Assembly (NCBI GenBank): GCA_016550395.1
Contig: JABXGY010000460.1
Location: forward strand, 1-6,414
Direction of reading: 5' to 3'
DNA: 6,414 nucleotides
DNA from: an archaeon
Lineage (GTDB): Archaea > Asgardarchaeota > Hermodarchaeia > Hermodarchaeales > Hermodarchaeaceae
In this document: positions 1 through 5,585 of the stretch, in pieces
Layout: each line of letters opens with the position of its first letter
How positions within the stretch are numbered: the stretch's first letter is position 1
Program-made: the position numbers and the translations under genes
The notes under the pieces: generated by a model
Seen by the model: only the letters and a program-made list of their open reading frames with translations
What the model was told of the DNA's origin: nothing
Databases searched by the model: none

Positions 1-952
1 CAAGTCGATGTTCCAGAACTGGTGTGATGGTTTCTAAGAACCGTTTTATGGAAGGGATTCGAACATACCAGGCATATGGCTTTTCAAATTTTGACCGGCT
101 AAGTCCTTCGAGAGCCGGCTGAATTGCAGGTCGTGAAGGTCGATAAATTCGTATGGGTAATCTGCGTTGTTTAGCGATAGTTTTCAGAAAGCGTAGCATT
201 GAGATGATATAGGTTAGATCTTCAACCCAAAGCTCATTTACTTCAACAAAGCCCCAGCCAATCGAGAGCATAAAAGATCCTACCACGGCCTTGTCCCGTT
301 TTACCACGAAGAAGCGATAGACGGAATCATCTCCAAGGTTCCCGTGGGTCAGATATTGGTAGTCAGCCGGTCTGATTTTCCGGTAGAAATCCAGATAGGA
401 GTTGTGGTGATCTCGCGCCTTAAGATACTGATTAAAGGTCTGATCTGTGATCTCTTCGACGACAACGGGTTCTTCCTGACCTTTTTTGAGTCGGGGGATT
501 AGTTCAGTTGGAACGGTAATGGATCCACACCAAGTAATTCCATATTCATATCCTAGGTTTCGATAAAAAAACGGAATTCCGATGATTACGAGAAGCGGGA
601 GTTGATATTCTTCCACCCGTTGTTCGAAGAGCTCATTGAGACGTCGAATGAACCCTCGATGACGGTACTCTGGGAGTGTGGTGACAATTTCCATGTGTCC
701 TACAGGAAATTCATTCCCATTGAGCACACAAGTTGATCGAACCAAGCAGAAGTATGCAGCAACCTTGTCTTTCTTTGTATCCATAATAAGGAAGTGATCA
801 GATGGTAGTAAATCGGGATGATAGTTAAAGAGTCGGTCAATCATTGAACCGATTGCTTTTCCAAAAACCTTTTTTACAGTGTTCTCAATTGCTTTCTGAT
901 CTGCTGTGGTTGCAGGACGCATGATGAAGCCGTCACCTAAATCGTGTTGCAT
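1..952 (-). CDS. Eis-like GNAT-family N-acetyltransferase (C-terminus cut off by window edge)
   Basis: I translated this frame by hand. It is open from an ATG at 952 to the left edge, giving 317 residues without a stop, so the gene is 3'-partial. Residues 1-140 look like a GNAT domain. The acetyl-CoA pyrophosphate-binding stretch is EYRHRGFIRRL (95-105), preceded by the strand PVGHMEIVTTL, and the FFYRNLGYEY segment (128-137) is the typical motif B/C region with the conserved Tyr. Residues 145-300 form a second GNAT-like region, and the last visible residues, PVLEHRL, resemble the entry to the C-terminal sterol-carrier-like domain of Eis-type enzymes. The family moves acetyl from acetyl-CoA to amines in the cytoplasm; the substrate cannot be told. 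The ATG at 952 is chosen because AGTGAT (965-960) lies 7 nt upstream; Met11 is a possible alternative. A simple single-domain GNAT is unlikely given the length. Confidence 0.85.
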   Translation of the reverse strand, partial: MQHDLGDGFIMRPATTADQKAIENTVKKVFGKAIGSMIDRLFNYHPDLLPSDHFLIMDTKKDKVAAYFCLVRSTCVLNGNEFPVGHMEIVTTLPEYRHRGFIRRLNELFEQRVEEYQLPLLVIIGIPFFYRNLGYEYGITWCGSITVPTELIPRLKKGQEEPVVVEEITDQTFNQYLKARDHHNSYLDFYRKIRPADYQYLTHGNLGDDSVYRFFVVKRDKAVVGSFMLSIGWGFVEVNELWVEDLTYIISMLRFLKTIAKQRRLPIRIYRPSRPAIQPALEGLSRSKFEKPYAWYVRIPSIKRFLETITPVLEHRL

Positions 953-959
953 TTTTAGT

Positions 960-965
960 ATCACT
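960..965 (-). promoter_or_regulatory. Ribosome-binding site of the GNAT gene
   Basis: On the minus strand AGTGAT lies 7 nt before the ATG at 952. It matches part of the archaeal anti-Shine-Dalgarno target GGTGATC and supports this start over the in-frame Met11. Confidence 0.5.
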
Positions 966-983
966 TCTAGTTAGTTAGCGTTC

Positions 984-1013
984 GGAGTATAACCTCCTAT
1001 AAATTGTATATAG
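984..1013. promoter_or_regulatory. Putative divergent promoter region with TATA-like boxes
   Basis: This AT-rich block separates the minus-strand GNAT gene from the plus-strand small gene. Read on the minus strand it holds CTATATAC (1013-1006) and TTTATAGG (1003-996); the latter would put a transcript start near 975, leaving a short leader before the ATG at 952. Read on the plus strand, TATAAATT (999-1006) and GTATATAG would start a transcript near 1030, about 95 nt before the ATG at 1127. A small inverted repeat, GGAG (984-987) and CTCC (994-997) around a 6-nt TATAAC loop, sits at its left side. The A/T boxes are visible; their use as promoters is inference. Confidence 0.35.
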
Positions 1014-1126
1014 GTGATTTGACTCAATTAACAGGATATGAATTGTCGACCAAAACCCAACATTTTAAGATGACCAGCCCCTTTTCACTGGAGGTTATTC
1101 AAAGACCAAGGAGAGCCTGGATTATC

Positions 1127-1381
1127 ATGACGCGGTTTAAGTACTATACTATTTATCGATGCAAACATTGTGGCAATCAGATTCGCGTTCATGGTAAATT
1201 AACCTCGAAACTCATACTGCCTTCGGGGATTACTGTATGCTGTAATCGTCCACGTTTAGTGCGTGAGCGTGCAGTTCTCATCAACGAGTATAAAAAAGAA
1301 CAAATGCAATCACAAGATGAACCTATGCCTTCAGTTTCAGCTAAACAAAAAAGCCTAAGTGATTATTCAAAGAAAAAATAG
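1127..1381 (+). CDS. Small basic cysteine-containing protein, possible zinc-binding (hypothetical)
   Basis: This is an 84-residue protein if started at the ATG at 1127. I do not recognise the family. A CKHC pair (Cys12, Cys15) is followed 22 residues later by adjacent cysteines CC (38-39) in SGITVCCNRPR. This resembles a short zinc-ribbon knuckle, although the second half is CC rather than CxxC. The core (1-56) is basic and aromatic; the tail from about 57 is Lys/Gln/Ser-rich and looks disordered. The frame is also open upstream to a TTG at 1004, but that start lies inside the TATA-like block and has no ribosome-binding site. AAGGAGA (1108-1114) lies 12 nt before the ATG at 1127, a little far but the best candidate. 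The gene diverges from the GNAT gene and converges on the mtrH-like gene with only 16 bp between stops. It is probably real, but its function is unknown. Confidence 0.55.
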   Translation: MTRFKYYTIYRCKHCGNQIRVHGKLTSKLILPSGITVCCNRPRLVRERAVLINEYKKEQMQSQDEPMPSVSAKQKSLSDYSKKK

Positions 1382-1397
1382 CATTGATTTTGGAGAT

Positions 1398-2333
1398 TCA
1401 TAAAACGGTATATCGAGGATGATGATGGGTCTTAGGTATCGGAGCAGGATAGGCGCCATCTTGCGAGGTATAAGCTAGTAGTGCATCTGTTACTGATGTA
1501 GCAGCAAAAAAGCGAGGTGCCCGACGAAGAGGACCTGCGAGGATGAAGTTCGCTCCATGGCATTGTAAATATGTACATAGTGCTGGGGCCAGGTAGCGTT
1601 TTGCAGCTGGAGATATTAATGAAGCGCGTTGCCATAAGGCTACACTATTTGCAGAACCCGCACCAACTGGTAGCCCCAATTCTGCTTTAACAAATCGCAT
1701 TGCAGCAGTGGCAATACTAAGTCCAGCTAAATCAAGGGCCACCGTATCAATTAGAGGTTTAGTGATGTTTGCTCTCTCCGCTTTCATTAATAACCCTTCA
1801 TCTTCAGAATTTCCTTTTAACACTGTTATTCGCCCTTGGGGTCGAATATCAAGCGGATTATGAGCCAGAATGATTGCAGCTTGGATTTTTGCTGATTGAA
1901 GGGCCTCGAATTCTTCATTAGTTGTATGGTGACTGATTGCATCGAAAATGGCTAACTCCGCTCTTCCAGTCTCATCCACATGAGACACTCCAGCTAATCT
2001 GGCTTCACGTGAACTACTATCAATGAGAAACGGAATGTTTTCGGCGACTTCAGAAAGGAAGGTAAGGTATGTCCTCATCGCCTCAGAAGTTTCGGCGAGT
2101 ACATCGAGAATTAAGGGATTCCCAGTTGTTTGACTTAATTTATTTGCCCGATTGATGTAGCGTTTAGCTTGTTTTTCATTAAACCGACCAACTTTGTGAT
2201 CTGATACGATTCGATCACCACGATGAAATATGGACAAAATGAGTGTTGTCGGATACTCGCCGCGGCGTCCCCCGAGTACGATATCTCCGATTTGGATTGT
2301 TTTTGGTTCGACAGGGCTTGATTGCTGATTCAT
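1398..2333 (-). CDS. mtrH: MtrH-family tetrahydromethanopterin methyltransferase subunit (stand-alone)
   Basis: This 311-residue protein matches the usual full length of MtrH (about 310). Recognisable family segments in order are: an N-terminal IGDIVLGGRRGEYPT (15-29), where MtrH has an equivalent IGG..FGGQPGEYPT; the TGNP segment (70-73); the PFLIDSS strand (101-107); AAIILAHNPLDIRPQG (152-167); PLIDTVALDLAG (193-204); and LGLPVGAGSANS (219-230). These follow the TIM-barrel methyltransferase fold. In methanogens MtrH moves the methyl group of methyl-H4MPT to the corrinoid of MtrA. In many non-methanogen archaea, lone MtrH copies are thought to work with soluble corrinoid proteins. No other mtr gene or corrinoid protein is in this window, so the partner and direction are unknown. 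The ATG at 2333 is preceded by GGGAGG 8 nt upstream; an earlier ATG at 2337 is in another frame. The C-terminal tail (KTHHHPRYTVL) is unremarkable. Confidence is high for the family and low for the exact reaction. Confidence 0.87.
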   Translation of the reverse strand: MNQQSSPVEPKTIQIGDIVLGGRRGEYPTTLILSIFHRGDRIVSDHKVGRFNEKQAKRYINRANKLSQTTGNPLILDVLAETSEAMRTYLTFLSEVAENIPFLIDSSSREARLAGVSHVDETGRAELAIFDAISHHTTNEEFEALQSAKIQAAIILAHNPLDIRPQGRITVLKGNSEDEGLLMKAERANITKPLIDTVALDLAGLSIATAAMRFVKAELGLPVGAGSANSVALWQRASLISPAAKRYLAPALCTYLQCHGANFILAGPLRRAPRFFAATSVTDALLAYTSQDGAYPAPIPKTHHHPRYTVL

Positions 2334-2341
2334 TCATATTG

Positions 2342-2347
2342 CCTCCC
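2342..2347 (-). promoter_or_regulatory. Ribosome-binding site of the mtrH-like gene
   Basis: GGGAGG on the minus strand is 8 nt before the ATG at 2333. It is a strong Shine-Dalgarno match and settles the start. Confidence 0.65.
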
Positions 2348-2353
2348 ATGAAG

Positions 2354-2371
2354 TCTCTAGTAATTCTCTAG
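2354..2371. repeat. Tandem 7-base direct repeat between divergent genes
   Basis: TCTCTAG occurs at 2354-2360 and again at 2365-2371, an 11-base period close to one helical turn. It lies between the mtrH-like gene and the transporter. If the TTAAAA-like box at 2394-2389 (minus strand) is the mtrH promoter, the repeats fall about where its transcript would start, which would suit a regulator. It may also be chance, given its short length. Confidence 0.35.
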
Positions 2372-2394
2372 ATGGTATGAGGACAGGATTTTAA

Positions 2395-3828
2395 GTGCTC
2401 CTTCGGAGAGGGATACCAGATAAACGAACGCTTTTATGGAAAAGTTTCCTTCTGCATGTTTCTCGCGTAACAGAGATGAAGCTGGTCTTGTCAATTTCTT
2501 CAGTGAATGCCAACCAGGTGTACTCCAAGCCTTATCTGAGGCAAATTCTTCTTCTTGCCCTAGCGCAGGCTATCTTGATGCTTGCGTATGGAGCAGTCTT
2601 ACCCATACTTCCTTATTATCTCATTGAGTTTGGAGCCGGTTCATTTGAATATGGTTTATTGGTCGCGACTTTCTCGGTTTTTGCATTTATTGCTGCAGGA
2701 CCTTTTGGTTCCTTATCTGATCGGATTGGTCGCAAACGTGTCATTTTGATATCATTAATTGGGTCAAGTATCTCTCTGACGATCTTTGGGTTGGCAAATT
2801 CGATTATCGTACTTTTCGTTGCTCGGGCCACGGAGGGATTCTTTACTGCTGGACTATGGCCCGCAGGTGATGCTCTCGTGACAGACATTGTTCCACCGGA
2901 AAAACGTGGAAGTGCGTGGGGTGTGCTTCTTGCGGGACGAACATCTGGAATGATATTCGGTCCAACTTTAGGTGGTTTACTTGCGTTTTTTACGGGCGTA
3001 AGATTTCCCTTTTTATTTAATGCTGCTCTTGCAGTTATCGCTTTGTTGCTCTGTTTGGTATTCATCCGAGAGCCACCACGTTCCCTCAGAGCTTCAGATC
3101 CCACGGAACTAGCACTAAGAGATGCTGAACAATCACTATTAGATAAGCTCAAGGATTCATTCAAGACCTACCAAAACGTTCTCGCCGTTGGAGGCTTACT
3201 CCTATCGGTCGCAATACTAGTACGATTCACCAGAATATTTTCAATTGCAACTGTTGAACCTATGTTTTCTATTTATACCTCTGATCCCCGAACCTTCGGA
3301 TTTTCACCCTTGGAATTGGGGATATTTTTCTTCTTCTTCGCTTCGTCGAATGCAATCAGTCAACTATTCTTTGGTCGACTATCAGACTCGATTGGACATT
3401 CTGTGCCAATGGCTCTTTCAGGCATAGTCACAGCAATTGGTCTGTTACTCTCACTTATAGCCACTACACCTTATGACCTCTTTATGGTGGCAGTCATTCT
3501 TGGCGTTGGTGGGGCAATGGCACTTCCATCGACAGCAGCCGTTGCAGCAGAAGCCGCTCCACCAACAGAACGAGGACGAGTTATGGGACTGCTGGGCATG
3601 GCTGGAAGCGCAGCACGAGCAACTGGACCAATTCTTGGTGGTTTCTTTTATGCCCATATTTTATCTGTCACTGACAATCCCTTTCAAGCTGCCTTACTAC
3701 CGCTAACATTCGCTATTCTTGCTGGGATAATTGGGACCCTTGTAGTTATTCCGTTAATGCTTAAGAATCGTACAAAGACAACAGCTGCACCTATGGAAAA
3801 AAGAGTTAAGCATTACCATCAAGCATGA
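2395..3828 (+). CDS. Major facilitator superfamily transporter (DHA1-like efflux type)
   Basis: The protein is 477 residues with twelve predicted hydrophobic helices: six in about 51-223, a charged central loop about 224-262, and six in about 263-455. MFS motif A between TM2 and TM3 is clear: GPFGSLSDRIGRKR (102-115). A weaker second copy, FFGRLSDSIGH, is at 325-335 between TM8 and TM9. SGMIFGPTLGG (184-194) in TM5 is the motif C of drug:H+ antiporters, echoed by RATGPILGG (408-416). The family exports small molecules by proton antiport; no substrate can be inferred. The start is uncertain. GTG at 2395 has GAGG about 12 nt upstream and gives a 50-residue cytosolic leader. ATG at 2476 (Met28) has no good ribosome site but gives a more usual leader and leaves a 142-bp divergent gap instead of 61 bp. 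A CTCC/GGAG 4-bp hairpin right after the GTG would also suit a leader RNA. I report the longest form. The next gene follows after 52 bp. Confidence 0.88.
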   Translation: MLLRRGIPDKRTLLWKSFLLHVSRVTEMKLVLSISSVNANQVYSKPYLRQILLLALAQAILMLAYGAVLPILPYYLIEFGAGSFEYGLLVATFSVFAFIAAGPFGSLSDRIGRKRVILISLIGSSISLTIFGLANSIIVLFVARATEGFFTAGLWPAGDALVTDIVPPEKRGSAWGVLLAGRTSGMIFGPTLGGLLAFFTGVRFPFLFNAALAVIALLLCLVFIREPPRSLRASDPTELALRDAEQSLLDKLKDSFKTYQNVLAVGGLLLSVAILVRFTRIFSIATVEPMFSIYTSDPRTFGFSPLELGIFFFFFASSNAISQLFFGRLSDSIGHSVPMALSGIVTAIGLLLSLIATTPYDLFMVAVILGVGGAMALPSTAAVAAEAAPPTERGRVMGLLGMAGSAARATGPILGGFFYAHILSVTDNPFQAALLPLTFAILAGIIGTLVVIPLMLKNRTKTTAAPMEKRVKHYHQA

Positions 3829-3869
3829 AAGCTAAGCCTTTTAGGGAAGTTGCTTGCCGAGTGAATAGC

Positions 3870-3874
3870 GGTGA
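3870..3874 (+). promoter_or_regulatory. Ribosome-binding site of the hydrolase gene
   Basis: GGTGA ends 6 nt before the ATG at 3881. It is a core archaeal Shine-Dalgarno sequence and fixes the start. Confidence 0.65.
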
Positions 3875-3880
3875 GTATCT

Positions 3881-4420
3881 ATGTATGGTTGGGATCACGT
3901 ACTTCTCACAACTGTTGGATTTATCGCTAGCTGGATTGTATTGCAATTCTTCTTTCCGACACTGTTACCCGCCGCATTCAGTTTCTGGTTTCTCCTAGTA
4001 GTCTGGGTTGGTGGCATTTTTCCGGATTTTGACCTTCATTGGAAACCACTTCTCGGACATCGTTCAGTAGTAACACACAGTATCTTAGCTCCATTATTCA
4101 TTGTAGGCTTATTCTTCGCCCCCATTTACTTCTTTGGATGGTGGGTACCAATCGACCGCTTTTTCATCACTGTCTTCCTTCTTGGCTGTGCTGGACACTT
4201 ATTACTCGACCTTGCACCTAGTAGTACCTCAGTTCTAAACCGTTTTCTCAAGAATCCACTTGAAGCCATTGTATATATTGAAAAAAGCCAAAAAGCTCCT
4301 CCTGGTAACATTACTTATATCCCCAAAAAATACGAAAGGGGATGGCTAATCGGAAACGCGATAACATTAATTGTGATTGCATTTGTACTCTATTGGGTAT
4401 TCCTTACCTTCTTTCCTTAA
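3881..4420 (+). CDS. YdjM/DUF457-like membrane-bound metal-dependent hydrolase
   Basis: The protein is 179 residues with about five hydrophobic segments (roughly 8-26, 31-47, 68-90, 92-111 and 156-177). The metal-ligand pattern of the YdjM/LexA-regulated membrane hydrolase family is complete: His6 near the N-terminus, FPDFD (Asp49, Asp51), GHRSVVTHS (His60, His66), and GHLLLDLAPSS (His105, Asp110). This pattern is related to phospholipase C/P1-type zinc enzymes. The natural substrate of the family is not established; a lipid or membrane-linked phosphoester is a reasonable guess only. The start has a GGTGA site 6 nt upstream. The gene follows the MFS transporter by 52 bp on the same strand with no visible terminator, so they are probably cotranscribed. 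Its last 17 bp overlap the 3' end of the opposing iron-sulfur gene, so both share the coding end. Confidence 0.8.
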   Translation: MYGWDHVLLTTVGFIASWIVLQFFFPTLLPAAFSFWFLLVVWVGGIFPDFDLHWKPLLGHRSVVTHSILAPLFIVGLFFAPIYFFGWWVPIDRFFITVFLLGCAGHLLLDLAPSSTSVLNRFLKNPLEAIVYIEKSQKAPPGNITYIPKKYERGWLIGNAITLIVIAFVLYWVFLTFFP

Positions 4421-5585
4421 TCGCTTTAGCAAGGACTTCCATTAGGTCTGAAACTTCCATCATTGGAGAATTACCATGACGCTGGGTCTCAGCAAAATGT
4501 AATTTACAATTGGGACACGCTGAAACAAGATGATCAGCTGTAAGGTTGGCTGCATCCACGAGTCGTTTATTTGTAATCTCCTCAGCTAGATTAGGAAAGG
4601 TTTTTGGTAAAGCGCCTCCTCCACCGCAACAATCGGCAAACTCCTTGTTATGAGGAAATTCAACTAAATCACTCCCAGGTAAAAGTTGTAGTAATTGCCG
4701 AGGTTGGTTATAGACACCTAATTCACGTCCTAGATGGCAGGGATCATGATAGATCACTTTTTGTGGAGATACCTTCGCCTTTGAATTCCTAAGCGTAGTT
4801 AAGAGGGGAACAAGTTTCTGCCGATGCCTGCTTAAGAACTCGGTTATATGAAGTACTTTGACTTTCTTAGAAAGTGGTACCCCAATTTCTGGATAATCTT
4901 GTCGGAGGGCTCGAGCACATCCTGGGCAAGTTGTAATGACGGTTTTTGCCCCACTTTGGGTGATTGCGGACACGTTTTGTTCTGCTAAGGATTTAGCAGT
5001 TTCAGTAAATCCCGCCCGAATGAGTGGTGACCCACAACAGACTTCTCCTTGTTCACCAGTAAGAAAATTAATGGGGATATTCATAGCAGTGAGTACCTTG
5101 GATGTTGCTAGGGCAATTTCTGGGTGACGATAAGCGGTTGTGCATCCTACGAAATACACTAAGTCACTAGTCGCAGCCAAGTCTCTGATAATACTTTGTA
5201 GCTGTGAAAATCGGTTAGCATGGGGTTCGCTGTAGACATTTGAGTATCGAGTAACACTATTATCCAGTTGTAATGTACCGGTGGGTGCACGGTGTTCTGT
5301 CACTACTCGCTCTCGAGCTAATTCAATAATGCGTGGGAGTTCATGGCGAGGTTTACACCAAGCTTTACAGGCACCACAGAGATTACACTGGTAAAGCCGA
5401 TCCACTGCAGCTTCAGTTAATGCACTTTTACCACCTCTATATAATTCAATAATTAACGCCCGACCAACGGGACTACAGGCATCAGATCGCGTAATGAGGT
5501 GTGTAGGACAGGAGTGTCGACACATGCGACTGCATAAGCTACAAAGCCGACTAATCTTCGCATATTCCTCAAGAGAGGCGGTCAT
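4404..5585 (-). CDS. Iron-sulfur oxidoreductase with two 4Fe-4S motifs and two CCG domains (GlcF/HdrD-like)
   Basis: This 393-residue soluble protein has two N-terminal cluster motifs. The first is Cys15, Cys18, Cys22, Cys26-Pro, and the second is Cys67, Cys70, Cys73, Cys77-Lys-Pro. The second has the classical CxxCxxCxxxCKP spacing; the first has one extra residue between its second and third Cys. Two CCG (cysteine-rich) domains follow. The first has Cys148, CCG at 183-185 and CPGC at 220-223. The second has DPCH (Cys283), CCGGGG at 319-324 and CPNC at 357-360. The layout matches GlcF of glycolate oxidase, LutA/GlpC-type subunits and HdrD of heterodisulfide reductase. It has no membrane segment. 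Given its FAD-oxidase partner upstream, it most likely passes electrons from the flavin to an unknown acceptor (a quinone-like or thiol compound, by family analogy). Its ATG at 5585 shares one base with the partner's stop (TAATG), and GGAGGGG (5600-5594) lies 8 nt upstream, so translation is probably coupled. An independent HdrD role is less likely. Confidence 0.87.
   Translation of the reverse strand: MTASLEEYAKISRLCSLCSRMCRHSCPTHLITRSDACSPVGRALIIELYRGGKSALTEAAVDRLYQCNLCGACKAWCKPRHELPRIIELARERVVTEHRAPTGTLQLDNSVTRYSNVYSEPHANRFSQLQSIIRDLAATSDLVYFVGCTTAYRHPEIALATSKVLTAMNIPINFLTGEQGEVCCGSPLIRAGFTETAKSLAEQNVSAITQSGAKTVITTCPGCARALRQDYPEIGVPLSKKVKVLHITEFLSRHRQKLVPLLTTLRNSKAKVSPQKVIYHDPCHLGRELGVYNQPRQLLQLLPGSDLVEFPHNKEFADCCGGGGALPKTFPNLAEEITNKRLVDAANLTADHLVSACPNCKLHFAETQRHGNSPMMEVSDLMEVLAKAIKERR

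Noticed and set aside
1004..1126. TTG start at 1004 for the small Cys protein
   Set aside because: It lies within the TATA-like block, has no ribosome site, and its added 41 residues have no recognisable feature; the ATG at 1127 has an AAGGAGA upstream.
1432..1635. 67-codon minus-strand frame overlapping the 3' part of the mtrH-like gene
   Set aside because: The main frame encodes conserved MtrH sequence there; this one is a shifted frame on the same strand with no motif.
2616..3164. 182-codon open frame on the minus strand, inside the transporter gene
   Set aside because: It lies wholly antisense to a clear MFS coding region and its translation is Ser/Ala/Lys/Arg-rich with no domain; it is a shadow frame.
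3451..3706. Open frames on both strands with Trp/Gln/Cys-rich translations
   Set aside because: They overlap the conserved transmembrane part of the transporter in other frames and show no family motif or ribosome site.
4604..5127. Two short plus-strand open frames antisense to the iron-sulfur gene
   Set aside because: The opposite strand carries the conserved CCG domains; these frames have low-complexity, unfamiliar translations.
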